From Stercorarius parasiticus (lineage: Eukaryota > Chordata > Aves > Charadriiformes > Stercorariidae): a stretch of 64,000 nucleotides of DNA. The stretch spans positions 388,903-452,902 of the forward strand of contig VWZL01002227.1 of assembly GCA_013396915.1 (NCBI GenBank), written 5' to 3'. Under the pieces are notes generated by a model. That model saw only the letters and a list, made by a program, of their open reading frames with translations, was not told where the DNA came from and ran no database searches. Below are positions 1 through 13,539 of this stretch, piece by piece. Within the stretch, counting starts at the first letter, position 1. Each line of letters begins with the position of its first letter. A program made the translations under genes and the position numbers.

Positions 1-1413
1 TAACTATACTCTTGTCATTTTAATCCTTCTTTCTAGAAGTCTACACTTGAAAGTATCTTTAATTATTGAATATCATTATGCGATACAACAAGTCACAGTA
101 GAATAGTGGAAATATGTCTAAAAAGTAAATATAGCTGTACCAATATACATCGGTAGGGGATCTGAACCAGATCTCTTCTGTGAAACATTAATATTATATG
201 TGTTCCTTGTAATTTGCAATGTGACTTGTTATTAACTCGTAAAGACAGGGTTTTTTTCATAGCCTAAGTAGTAGTGTAACTATGTTTTGATAAGGAAAAA
301 ACAAGACCTCTTTGATGCCCCAAAAAATCAGCATTTCCTCTAGTTTCATTTTCTCTGAGATTAGATTTATTAGATTTATTTTCTTGGAGTTCACCTTTTC
401 ATATTATCTCTTAGAAATAAAACTACTACAGTAGACTTTAATCTATTTTGCATGTTAGCAGCACTACAAAACACAAACAGCAATACAAAATAAATCAGTC
501 TTTTAAACTTGTAACTCAATCATTTAAGTATTTGAGGCTTTGGATAAGGCAGGTATTTTTTGTTTGTTTGTTCTCAGGTTGGCCATATCCTGAAAACCTT
601 TGGAAACAATTCTCTTGGAGTGTTCATCCTTTTAGTTGGAGCTGGGAATCATTGATGCCATAAATGTTACTCCTGCACTGTTGAAATGTATTCAATTATA
701 ATGAAAAACATGTGAAATCAATTGAAGATTTTAGTCTGAATTTTAGGTGCAATTATTGCTTCCTCTTAATTCATAACTCTTGGTGAAATGTCTTATGCTT
801 AGTATCTCAAATCTACTAGCAATTATATCCTAGTATGATTCAGATGATGGAAGAAAATTAGGAGCGATTAGATGTGAATGATAACACCATTTCCACAGCT
901 TGTAAATCAGATTTATCTAGGTAATTACGGTTTAGGGAAGTTGTGAGTCATACAGTCATAGAAATTTGTTAATGCCTAGAACTTGTGAAGAAAGATCAGT
1001 AAGTACATCTTGTCATTCATATATCAAGATTTTATGCTATTGTAAAAAGTGATATCTGATCAGCACCAGGCTCTGGGCAACCTTCATATGAGACACCGAT
1101 TTCCCTCTTCCCCCGACCCCCAGATTGGAAACCGTCACTGTTCTCCTGCACAGTGAATAGGTTTTGGGAATTAGAAATATGTTCTCTTCTGAGATTAAGA
1201 CCAAATTCGTCTGCTTAATCTGCCTCTATCTCTCTTTGTTGGTCTGAGCTGATTTTCATGGGTATCTGGATTTGCAATTCACCTAGTCCTTTACTTACAA
1301 GTGAGCCCAAACAGAAATGGAGCTTGGTGTCCAAGTACCTGCTTGGCTCCAAATATTCTAAACCCAACCATTATTGCTTTTTCTTATTCTTCTCCTGTGG
1401 CCTTCTGATTTTC
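1..1413. other. AT-rich unique sequence, no gene seen
   Basis: No recognisable exon, repeat family or RNA gene. The 71-codon frames here have no recognisable motif and are treated as chance. Confidence 0.6.
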
Positions 1414-1590
1414 GAAGCATTGGAAGAGGCTGCGCAGGGAAGTGGTTCAGTCAGCATCCCTGGAGGTATTTAAAAGACTTGTAGAGGTAGCGCTTAGGGG
1501 CATGGTTTAGTGGTGGACTGGACAGTGTTAGGTTAATAGTTAGACTGAATGATCTTAAGTATCTTTTCCAGCCTAAATGATTCTGTGATT
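1414..1590 (+). mobile_element. CR1 LINE 3'-end fragment, plus strand
   Basis: The segment carries the last part of the CR1 ORF2 coding region (words for an aggregated 'cagggaagtggttcagtca' type motif) followed by the short 3' UTR. It ends at a decayed form of the ATTCTATG tail ('atgattctgtgattgc'). It is a 5'-truncated copy of about 175 bp, the usual outcome of target-primed reverse transcription. Divergence from the avian consensus as I remember it looks moderate, so this is probably an old insertion. Confidence 0.85.
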
Positions 1591-4500
1591 GCTTCTTGAT
1601 CACCTTCCTGACTGATTCTACTTGCTTTCTTATTTCTTCTTTAGAGAGTTTTTGCCTACCTTGGGCTAATGCTATATTGGATTTCTAATATACCACCCTG
1701 CTAAGTGAATGAATGAGCATAGTCACGTCAGAGCCCACTGTTCCTTTTCTCTAAGCACTGAGGATAAGCAGACCTAGACAATTTTCAAGCTGTGCAGAAC
1801 CATGCTTTCAGAGGAGGTGACGACTATGGTAGAGCATTTCTAAAGAATATATAAGTTTGAAGTATTATTTGTGCAGGGATACTGAATGCATTTCAGTGAA
1901 GGAACTGGGGAAATGTAATATGTGGAATGTCGTGCCCTGACTAGACAAAAGTAATTCTAGTGGCTTAATTAGAAAATAATTGTATTTTAGAAGCTTGACT
2001 AATTTGAAGGTTTGTTAATTGTGGTAACGGAAATGGGAAATTAGAAATAAATTGCCTTTGACAGAGTGGAAGGCATTTCATTCATGAGACAATTTTTTAT
2101 AAAGAACGTTCTCAGCTCTGGGGTAAGGAAGGGTTCTAATAGGATCTTTGAGATGCTGGGCTGTTCTGAGGCTGATCACTTTGATAAAGTATTGGCAAGG
2201 ACACCAATGATGTTGTCGATCATATATAATGTAAACATAAAACCCCCAGTATTTAAGCAGTGCGACAAAGTGTCCACTGTGGAACTTATGACCATGTCAG
2301 ATTTAAAAGAACATGCAAGTTAAACAGTTTAGATTATAACACGACAAATCTGAAGAATGCTTTTGAGACGTCAAAATTCTCAAAGACAAGACACTAATCA
2401 ACAAGTTACCCTAACCTTTCAGGCCAAGAGATGTTAAGCAGAACTAGGATAACAAATTGTTGATAAGGTTTTGTTTTGTAAGAATGCACCTTCAAGTCTA
2501 GCAATAAAGCAGAGCAACTTTTCACTTCTGATTTTTGCCTGAATAAAACTTCGGCCTCCTGGAATATTTTTAGCATGACTGATCACAAACAACTTTAGGA
2601 ATAAAGTAGCAAATTCTAATCAGAATTGATCTAATCTGACAACCGAACAATGCTAAATTGGACAGGAGAACAGAGGTTTTACACAGTTTACTGACCAAAA
2701 TTAATTGGGCAGCCCACAGCAAGACTTCTCTTTCTCTTCATAGTACTTATTTCAACACCTTTTGACTTTCTTTTCTAACAGACCTTCTCTGGTTTTTGGT
2801 TGTTAAATGGGAGAATTATTGTTGTGAAATGCCTTTGCACTATTTGGGTGTATGCTGTCTCACTCACCAAGTGAAGCAACAAATTTGGAGCTCTGGTGCT
2901 TGCTGTTTCGGTGCTGTTTAGTCTGTGGTTTAACAAAATATAATCTATTTTCATAGCTGCCAGAATATCACAAGAAGATAAACATGTAATGAGATTCAGA
3001 CTGTTGCATGAGACTATTAAAGCATTAACAATCCTCATATCGATTAAATTTGTTACAGTGAGATGTTCTTTACTGGCCATCTCAACCAAAGGTACTCTGG
3101 CTACACCTTCTGGCAGTCAGATTGTTGCAGCCGTCTCTAAGTGACTGCTTAATTTTGTTAATTGTTCCTCTGGGACTCAAACAATGGTCCTGATTTCATT
3201 TACCTTAAGAGTTCCTGTGCGTGCCACCATGAATTAGAAGGGAAGAGAAGTAGAACTTTTTGTAGGGTTTTTTATTATTATTATTTTTCTCTTTTGCTTG
3301 CTGTGTGAGGTTGCAAGTTGCCAGAACACTCTTGACCAGAGTGTTAAGCAGAGCATTTAGAAGTCTTATTCTCAGAAGAGTGAGATTGCGCTATTAGGGT
3401 GATGGGGGAGATATGAGCATCTGCCCTAACTTCGGCTCAAGGAAGTTATATTGTAAGTTTGAGCTGGCCTTTGAAGTCTTATGAAGAGAAAAATAAATCC
3501 TCAAGCTCTTTCTTGTGCTGTACAAAATCAGTTCAGCTGCTCACTGGATTGTTTCCATGGGCTACAGCTGAGGGAAGCTTAGTCTAAGATGTAGACATCT
3601 AACACAGCTGGGTTTGCTTGCCAAGATACAGTCATCAAGTGCCATTTGAAATCTCCTAAGGTGCAAGGGACATCACCACAGGGCTGGCAGATACGATGTG
3701 GAGTTTATGGGAACACGCGCTTTTCTGTAGTGGCAGCTCAGGGTCATGTGGGACCTCAAATGGGTCAGGATGACCGTGTGTGGGAATCAGTCCTATACTC
3801 AGCCTAGTGATAGCATCTCCATGTTTAAAAATAGTACGCGCAGGACTACTGTGTTAATAAGAAACTTGTGCATGCAGCTTTCACCTTTAATATAGCATTC
3901 ACGCAGCCCTAATACAGTATTTGCAAGAAGCACAGACAAAGCTAAATGTGTAACATAAACATATCGTTTTGTATCCTTAGCAAATCTTTTCTCAAAGCTT
4001 AAAGCATGTATCACATTCCAGAATTTGGGTTAATCTTGCATTCTCTCACAAAGTAAAAAAAATTATTTTAGTATATAAAAATATATATAAAGCAAGTAAC
4101 TTCATATATTTCCCTCATCCTGCTTTATTTATCGTATTGAGTTAAACTTCTGTAGCTACTGTAATCACTATCAACTTCTGAGTAAGAATGGCCACAGCAT
4201 AATTTTATCTACTTTCTGGTTAGTTTGGTTTTTTTAAAAAATAAAGTTATTTTCATTTTTATACACGGCCACACTGAAAGAACCCATAAGAGATATTTTA
4301 TCTATGTATCTTTTCTTAGATTAAGTTTAGCTACAGTTGCCTGTAGCTATCGTCTAATTTCTGAGTGGCCCAAACCAGAAACTTATTGTTGTTTGCTTTG
4401 TGTGGAAATAGCATACATTCCATGTACCATACGTTCTTGGGAATTCCTGAGAAGCTTGTGAAGAAGCAGCACAGAGATTGTGTTGTTAATTTAAAATTAA

Positions 4501-7500
4501 TCAGTACTGGATCCTCTTTTTTTATCAGCCTTCTTGTAACATTGAGAATTGCATCTTTCTGAGGAAGTGACAGAGATGCCTTTTATTAAGATTTTTTTTT
4601 TTTTTCAGAACAGATATATTCACATTTTTTTTTTGTAGTTGTGACACTAACATAGCTATATTTGAAATCTGGATAATTATGTATGTGAGAGGCAGCTGAG
4701 TAACACTGTCCAGCTTATCCCATGCTGCTATTGTGCCAAATAATCTTAGAAAAATTTCATATCAGCAGTAACTGGATGTGTTATCAGCTTACTGTATAGG
4801 AGGATGCTTAAGGAAAATGAGGCAAATGTTAAAATTAACACATATAGAAAAAATGTATTCAATATCTTGTGTACTTCCAGTATCTTGATTCAGCTGTAAA
4901 TTGTTTGGAGGCAGTTTATCTTTCACTTTGAGTGTCTGCGCAGAGATTACTTTACTGGGAAATGCATCTACTTGTACTGTGAAATCTTCCAGATGTTGCT
5001 GCTTCTTTCAATATTTTGAAATATTGTAAATACAAAACAGTGATTGTCTCCTGGTATCTTTATCTTCCTTACAGCAGAAGGGTTTTAAAATGAGAAAAAA
5101 AAAGAACGATAATTTTGGATGAGATTTTCCTAATTTATTATTTTATGCTCATTTTTCTATGGCAGCCATAATTACTTGCCTGTGTCACAGTGATGCTGTT
5201 GTAGTTTCAGATATCTTGTTATTGCCCTCAAAATCTTTTGAGATTAACACAGATTAAAATTGGCCCTCTCTCTTGCGTCCTTCACTTTCAACATCAGCAC
5301 CTTCTTCCCTGGCCCTAGCACCATTTATGTGCATTATACTGTGCCTATAGAATAGACAGTATTGAATAAAACCAGCAAGTGTCTGATTTAAAACAGGAAA
5401 ACAGGAGCCTGTTCATCACATGGTCGTCTTCAAAATCCTTTTCTGAGGATGCTGCAGATGCTAAAAGCTTGGAAGGGTTGCAAAAGTGATTGCCTGAAAG
5501 GTTAAAAGAAAAATACATCAAGGACAAACCTCACCTCTGGTTTAAAAATCATGAGTCAGAAATTGCTTGTCACTGTGAAAGTATCCGGGCAGGAACTTAT
5601 CTTGCCAGTTGGGATCGCCTTTTAGTCTAAAACATTACAGACCGTAGTCTTCTTAAAATTTTCCTCTGGATGAGTGCTATTGTGCAAATGTGGGTGCTAC
5701 TGCAACCAACAGGTGTATTTTCAAGTTATAGATCCAGTTCACTCAGGTGTCTATGCCCTGGAGGGAATTTTTGGCTGACAGAAATATCTGGGGAACGCAA
5801 TAGTATTTCATGCAGCTCTGCTCAAGAGACTAACCACTTGCTCAATTTTTCTTACAAGCAAGCCGAGCTCCTGGCTGGACATACAGATGTTAGGTATCCC
5901 CATCAGCTCTGCAGGGAGTGTCTAACTCCCTTCTCCCCTCCACAGTCCTGGTCCCTTATTTTTATACTGGATGAAGTTTAAATTGGAGGTGACTGAATGA
6001 AGTCTCGACCATACTCTTAGCACCAAACAGCTTACGTGTTCTTCAGAAAGAAGCACGTTTATCCTCAGTGCAGATCCTTGACGCAGAGAAATGACAATCC
6101 TCATTTTGCCAGTCCAGAACTTGAGAGCAGATATTTGGGCATCATGCCGAGGGTCCTACATGAGTCAGGATACTTAGTACTGAGGTTACCACAATTTAAG
6201 GGTTATATGAATCATGATGGCATTCTTGAGAGTTAATACAAATGTATAACCTGGAAGTTAGGTCCAAGTTTGAACTGATAAGAGCATGAAGCACCCTGGC
6301 CCATGTGCTATGTATTTTGGGAAGACTCTTTCCGTAACTGCTCTAGTGATTAGTCTGAACAATGCTCTACGATCCATTACTATCCTTATCTCTGCTACCA
6401 CTTATCCTAAACCTGAGTCATCTATTGTATCTAAAGTGGATTTTACAAAGTGTTCCATATTTTATATCCTATGTGATGATACTGGCTTGTTTTCTGTAAT
6501 CTTTTGTTGGAGCTTCCTGGTCTGTAAACCACAGCCAAAACCTTCTCAGGCTGGCAAATCAAATATAAATTGGCATAATAGAAGAAAAAAGCAATTATAC
6601 TTCACTAGATTTCTTATTTAGAAATGGGGAAAATATCACCAAAATGGTACAATTTTTCCTCATTTTTGAGCGGTTCTAATTTAATGTAATTAAAAAAAAA
6701 TAAGAGTGTTCCCAATACCACTGTAAACTTGATCCACACATTTTAATGTGGTCAGTTCATTTGTCTAATGATTTTCTGAACCAAGTACATTCTCACTGTG
6801 TTTTCTGATTACAGAAAAAGAATGTAAACACTAAGTGTAAACACCTAAAATGTTTGAAAAAAAGAAAATCTAGTTATTTAAAAAACATGTTTTTTTCTTA
6901 CTGGAATTATTGAATTTTTTATTGTTGGTAGTAGACTTAAATTTCCTCCTTGGAACAACATCATGTGAATCTTATGAACAATCCAGTTTTCAAGTGTCTT
7001 GAGACACAAGTTCAGGCAGTAGCTTAATTTAGGATGTAACTGAGCTGTGTATCATTTTGACTTCTATTTAAAGTTTTCTTGACATAGTTTGGTTCTGCTG
7101 TAGTCTGGATATCAGTAATGTTAAAGATCTGACATATGCTTCTCTACTTTCTATTTAGGCTTTATTTTAATGTAGATCTTTGCAACAAAAATATATTGAC
7201 AAAGCTAAAATAATCCATTGGAGATTTGCAGGTGATATTAATTCTCGCCACACTATAAATATGAATGTTGCAGGGCCTAGGTGTAAGATAATAGTCTAGC
7301 TTTACACTGTAGCTGGAGGAGATCTAATCCATAAAATTAGAAAGTGATTAATCTGACCACATTGCTCTTGTTCTTTGATTTCTGCAGGACGGGAACATGC
7401 CCTGTTGGGAAGTCAACGTGGTCCAACGTGGTAGCCAGTTAGTTACTGTAGCCAGGTTTCTTTGTTATCACTAAACCAGTGAAAAATGGCTGTATACACA

Positions 7501-9010
7501 ACTTCCCATATATGGCTAATCTACTGGATTTCTGAAGGAAATGACTGACAATGAAAATACTCTTTGTCTTCTCTAATATGTCTCCCCTAATATTAGAGGA
7601 AATAGGGTGGGAGATTTAGAGTACATCAAAGACTAAAACTCCATTTACCTGAATACCAGAAATTCTAACTGTAATGATATTTCTAACGGATAAGCATAAT
7701 CTCTCTACCTCCCCTGAAATGCACTGAAATCCATCTCCAATTGCAAAAGCTATCATGAGGAACCTGCAAATATGTAATGTGTGGCGACAGTGATATATAT
7801 ATCTCAATGTTACATTCAGGAACAAGAATTCCAATTGCTGTGTATGTGGGAGATGAAAAGACAGAATAGGTCTGGCTGAATTTCCGAGCAACCTGGACTT
7901 TTCATGTTCAGTTGTTCCTTTTGTTATGGTTGTTGTCCTTTAAATAATTATTTTCTCCACCAGATTTTTTGACCTCAGGTTTAGAAATCTAGCTTCATCG
8001 CTCAGCTCCTTCTCTACACAGTAATGAGCAAGTAGTTGCTTTGTAGAAAGGGAAGAAATTTAGCCAGGTGGAGGAGCAATACAATAACTAATGATGTCAC
8101 TTTAAGTCCCAATGCCCAAGAAACATAAAAATAATTTCTCACAACTTCCTGCCACCAAATCTAGTCTGATTGATATGAAAAATCATGAGGAAACTGATCT
8201 TTAATATCTGATTGAAGCATAATTCCTGTTTTGTTCTGTTTTGGTTTTGTCAGACATCTAGGACAAAATGAGAAGAGAAGATTCAGATCTATGGCTGGTT
8301 GGTGCCTAAAGCTGTTGCTTTCATTTAATTAAAATACTTACACTTCACATATTTAGTATGAAAGTACAGCATTAAAATGCCTGAGGCTGGAGGACTCAGT
8401 GTAAACTGGTGTAACTCTGAGGAGTAATATTGGCCCAGTTCTACTCTTTGAGGTCTTGTAGCACCCACAAAGGACTGCTCATTTCAGAACATGAAAGCTG
8501 TGATACTCACCAGAGTTCATGTAAAAGGTGTTCGTTTCTAAACAAAGCAAGGGGGAAAGGTGCTTTTCAACAGAAGAAGCAATCAGAAGTGGGTTCTAGT
8601 GGAAAAAAAAAGAAAAAATGAAAAAAAAAAGAAAATCATAAACTGAAAACATTTCAAAAACATTTCAATTTCTTTATAAGAACAGGAATAGAAAATTGTT
8701 ACCCAGATCCAAAGTTCTGGAAAGAAGGAAAGACACATGCCTCTGCAGAAAACAACAATAACGTCATTGATCAAATATGTTGATATTTTAGGCAAAACTA
8801 TACCTCTGCAGACTTGCTACTTCTAGAGATGTTCTCAGAGAAGTTGTTCACACAAAAAGACAAAACACTGTATCTTGGTGGTAACGGTAGTCTTGCAAAT
8901 GGGACATGGAGTGGGACTCCTGTGCAGACCCAGAACCCTCATCTCATTTTTGTGGCTGAGTTCCAGTACCTGGGCTACTGTGCAAACAGGTGGTTTGTCC
9001 TCCCTTGGGT
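1591..9010. other. AT-rich unique sequence with simple repeats, no gene seen
   Basis: No supported gene. It contains a short TA-rich run (about 4074-4090), a T run before 4607 and an A-rich tract of the (A)nG type at about 8602-8634. The open frames of 60-111 codons (for example 6286-6621) have no recognisable domain. I cannot exclude short exons or conserved non-coding elements without an alignment. Confidence 0.5.
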
Positions 9011-9011
9011 A

Positions 9012-9175
9012 CAGAATCACAGAATGGTTGAGGTTGGAAGGGACTTCTGGAGGTCATCTGGTCCAAGCCCTCTGCTCAAGCAGGGTCACCTAGAGCCAGT
9101 TGCCCAGGACCATGTCCAGGTAACTTTTGAGTATCTCCAAGGACTGGGGACCCCACAACTTCTGTGGGCTACCTG
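9012..9175 (-). mobile_element. CR1 LINE 3'-end fragment, minus strand
   Basis: The plus strand begins with 'cagaatcacagaatgg', the reverse complement of the CR1 3' tail. It runs on through the typical 'ggttggaagggacttctgg' and 'tgctcaagcagggtcacc' words of the avian CR1 3' region. The element therefore lies on the minus strand with its 3' end at 9012 and is 5'-truncated near 9175. The open frame at 8814-9179 reads through it on the antisense strand and is not a gene. Confidence 0.9.
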
Positions 9176-11189
9176 CTGAAACATTTAGATTATACTATCT
9201 GAAAAGAAACTAGAACACTCAGAGACTCTGTGGGCTCTTAGAGCCTGTAAGGTTTCTGCTCTCATTCTGATGGACCAAGCTACCACACTGCTGACAGTGA
9301 GAGACACAGGCATTTCAATTAGGCTTTCAGATTAATTCTTCCTTCTTTATCAATAGTTTATAGAGCTTGCATGCCTAGTGGAAGTCTTCCAAATCACCCT
9401 GCCAGCCTTGGGGAATCTGAATTACCCTGCTAGCTCTATTAATCTTTGCAATGCCTGAGTGGGGGACACAGAGGTGGTGACACTGCTTTTAATTATTATC
9501 AGTGACGGAAATATTGCATATCATTTGGGTCACCCATGTTCAAGAAAAATGAAATCAAACCAGAAGAAGTGCAAATAGGGTGGGTAGCTTGAGGATGGAA
9601 GACAAAGAACCTGTTGGGCAGAGGGAGACTAGCAAGACATGGTTCTTTTTGCTTAATGAAATGAGAGTTGAGAGGAGATAGTATTTCTGATAGTAAATGT
9701 GAGGTGAGGGGAAGAAATATTTCCATGCCTAGCATGTAAGTTCAATAAATGAATATAAACTGTCAGTGAGCAAATTAGGACTAAAAATGAGACATTTTTC
9801 CTCCAAGCAGAGAAGTAATTATTTGTCAAAAAAAAAAAAATAAAAGAAAGAAGAAACCCAGGTGACTTGAAGATGGAAGATGCTGCATTTACAGAAAATA
9901 AATAACAGTCTTGCTTCCCATGGTGGGAGAGGAAGATGACTTGATGATCTAGGAATATTTTTCACCCTCATGTTCCCATCACTATTTTTCATTATCCTTT
10001 TTAACGCTTCAAATTCTCTCATGAATTCACTGGAGAGATTTTTCCACAACCGAGCAAGTCACAGAAGTGAGTTTAGCATAATTTTATTCACGATTCATAG
10101 TCATCCATTCTCTGAACATGTCTGTTTACTTCAACTGGATAGTAAAAATACAGGTATCACATTCTTGGCCATAGTCAAGTAACAACCTCTGATATTTCAT
10201 TTTTGTAAATTACCTTTGCTGCTTTAATTTTCCCTTATGTGAGGGAAGGAAAGTGAGAATCTAAAAATTTCCCTTCAGCTGTATACATAAAAACCTGTTT
10301 CTACTGAAGACAAAATTGTCTCCAGTTGATGCAGTTGATTTGAATGAGGCCAAAGTCTTGTCAGATGCTTTTGAAGTGCACCTCCACTGAAGATGAGATA
10401 TAATCTCTTGGTTTCACTGATACATATGTAGTTCAGAATTGATAATCGAAGGTGTTTGTTTACCGCTTTGCACTTCATTATTATTGCTGTACTGGAGCTC
10501 AGAAACCATCACATTTGTGAATATAATTCTCACTTGGTTAATTTATAAACACAGAGATTTTCTGGAAAGCTGATAAAACCCATATCTGCTTACTTTGTGT
10601 GGGGGACCTTTTTCAAAGACTTGTATCTCTTCAAAAGGGCTGTTTCTTCCTCTTAAAGATTTTCATATCAACAAAGGCCACTAACCCCTAGATCATTTTG
10701 TGATTGAAAGGATGTTTGGTTTTGGAAAATTGTACTGCCAACCACTGCTGTTCCGGTTTCATGAAGTCCAGATTCCTGTTTTTTTCAGATTGTGGTGCCC
10801 CAGAGTCACACTGTGTCTTTTCTGTTGATGAAATATTGTGAGAAATAGAAAAGGTGCATATATCTAGTAACTTGAGGAAGGAAAAAAAAAAGTGTTCTTG
10901 AAGCATTTGTGGCCTGAATAAGGACATGTTTTTTTCAGGAAGAGTAGCCATGGACTAACTGAGGCATTGCCAAACAGAAGGCAGACCATGCCTTCTCTCT
11001 TCCCTGCAGTTATGACTGAAACAAGACACAAGTAGGTTAGTCATGGGTTTTCTAAACTCATTTATGCCGTTTCAACATTTATATTGTTACAGGCATATTG
11101 AGATACGTAGGCGGGTTGTATAGGAGTATGAAAATGTAAGAAAAGAGGAAACAAGAAAGGGTGAGAAAGGCATACTTAAAAGCAACATT
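9176..11189. other. AT-rich unique sequence, no gene seen
   Basis: A poly(A) run of about 13 bases lies at 9828-9840. No repeat family or exon is recognised. Confidence 0.5.
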
Positions 11190-11285
11190 CATAGAATCAT
11201 AGAATCATTTCTGTTGGAAAAGACCAACGAGTCCAATAGTAAACCATATAAAACCATTCAAACCATATAAAGCTCAGAAGCCCAG
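11190..11285 (-). mobile_element. CR1-like 3'-tail fragment, minus strand
   Basis: Two copies of the inverted ATTCTATG-type tail ('catagaatcatagaatca') are followed by 'gttggaaaagaccaacgagt', typical of the 3' terminus of a CR1 subfamily. The similarity fades within about 100 bp, so the distal boundary is uncertain. Confidence 0.75.
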
Positions 11286-13539
11286 GTTGCTGCATCTGAA
11301 AGAAGACAGAACAGTCTAGTAATGAACTAGTAATGAAGGAGAAGAATTTGATAAATTATGAGTTAGGCTAACTAGGTTCAGTCTAGTGTGGCATACACTG
11401 CTTTGGTCATGACGACTCCAAATGTTCCTGTTATGGTATCTAATCCTTTTTTTAACAGCAGGTCCTACCAGTAAGAAAGTCCTATATGGATTTTTCTGGA
11501 AGCAGGTTCCTTATAAATGATCTGATTTGCATTTATGCCAGTAGCTGAGATTGAAGCTACATGGTGCAGTACCCCCAGTCTTTCCTCATCCTAGTTTTAG
11601 TTGGATGGTCCTGCCTCTTGAGGCCTCTCTGGCAACTCAGGCAGACCTGGTTCAAGTAGATTGAACTAACTTCCTGGCACAAACCAGTTCACTTTTTTGA
11701 GGGGTTGAGAGAGAGGGATGAGAAGGGGGGGATGAAGTTTTCTGAAAGTTTAGCAAATTGAATTGTCTCTGTGAGTCCAATGAGGGCTGGAGTGAGCTCA
11801 AAATGACAGAAGGGCAAAGTCAGGAGACGAGCTGTTAATGGAAAGACTGGGTCATTTTTTTTTTCCTAATTTATAACGAAATTTTAAATCAGCTCAAATT
11901 GTATTTTATAGCTTCAATTGGAAAACAGTACCCACTCAATAAACCCACATGCTTGAACTATTCTTTCTCTGTGTCTGTCCCAGGGCTTTTTCACATGTTT
12001 TCGTGAAACAACTCAGGGACAGTAATCACTGTTCTGCCTTACAGCCCCTAGCATCCAGCTTGCAGAGATTAGGCACTCAAACTACAATCAATCCACTTGT
12101 GTTTCAGACTGTGTGGTTCTTCTCTTGCAGCTCCATTACCCTTTGATAACATGAACTATGCTGGTTTATCCTTCCAAATTGCTTTTCATATTTTTGTGTC
12201 TGTCATACAGATGTAGCTGCTTTACAGAACGAACAAAGATTTTCAGTGTATTTTTATAATGCTCAGTTACACTTACTCAGAGCATATACTGAGTAAATAC
12301 TAGATCATCTGGAAGGTTATTAATACCTGCCAGCAGATAGCATTACACAGCAAAGTTTATTTTTCCTTAATCTTGGCAATGGTAAAACAGACGGTTCAAG
12401 TTTAAGTGATGAGTGAACAGAGGAAAGTAACACCTTTACTTTTTATAGCCACCCACTTCTGTTTTCCTGCCTTTTGGATTTTCTTTGAGAGGTTAAAAGG
12501 GATCCTTGTGCTCTTTACTATATTTAAGTGTACAGTGAGTTGATAAAAGACTAAAAAGAACATTTCATGATCTATCAACTTCAACCTTCATGCAACTAGT
12601 CTGTTAGAGTGTGGGCTTTGTAGTTATCTTTTGAAAGCAGAATGGTTTCATCGCTACCTTAGGGAGATAAAAGGCAGCCAGAATAAAATGTTATTACTGC
12701 AGAGCAAAAGATCAGCTTATCAATCAGTTACAATACAAATGTATCACAAAAGGACAACACAGACACCTGGTTAGAATGTGGTATCACCAAGAGGTTCTTA
12801 AGCTTCCTTTTATGCAGTTGTTGCTACTATGCGATTGAAAGAAAATTTTCACAAGAGTGAGACTTCTTGTGAAAGGAGGTGCAGACTTTACCAACGAAGT
12901 GTGCGAAGACTTGTGGAATAAACCATTATAGAAAAGAAAAACAACACCCAAAACCCCCCCAAAACAGAGAAAGACAAAAAACCCAATATTTTATGCTTAA
13001 ACATCAGAAGAAGCCAAGGCAATAAAGAGTTTAATTGGACTTTTTCGTTCTGGTGAAAACACTGCAGTGTAAGTTCCCGTTTACCTTCAGTCGTTGGGAT
13101 GTAGCAGTTTGGAGGGTTTAACAGCTCCCTTTGCTGGTAACAAGCGAGAAGTGCAATTTGTGTGCATGATCCCTAGTTCAGTTTGCTGCATCAGGTTTTA
13201 ATTAGCTTCACAGGCAGTACGTCCCGACTCCCGGTTGCAGTTATGATATATCTTTTCAATAATTCACCGACTGCAAGGAGAAGTATAGACAGAGCATCAC
13301 AAGAAACAGGGAAAAAAATGAATCTAGTATAAAGATACTGAATGAAATTAAGGTCAAACCAAAACATGGTTTGATATAAACTTGCATTAAAAGTGTCTGA
13401 CAAATAGAAAATCAAAAAATTATTCTGTATAATATTGCCAAAATAAGACTGATGGAGAAAGGCAATTTTTCTAATAAACACTACAACACAAAAAGCTAAT
13501 CCATAGCCTATCTCCTTACCAGGAACCTTAAGCAGATCC
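11286..13539. other. AT-rich unique sequence, no gene seen
   Basis: No gene or repeat family recognised. A short C-run with flanking A-runs lies around 12950-12965. Confidence 0.5.

Noticed and set aside
8814..9179. 121-codon plus-strand frame
   Set aside because: Its second half is antisense to a CR1 3' end, and bird CR1 ends often leave such frames.
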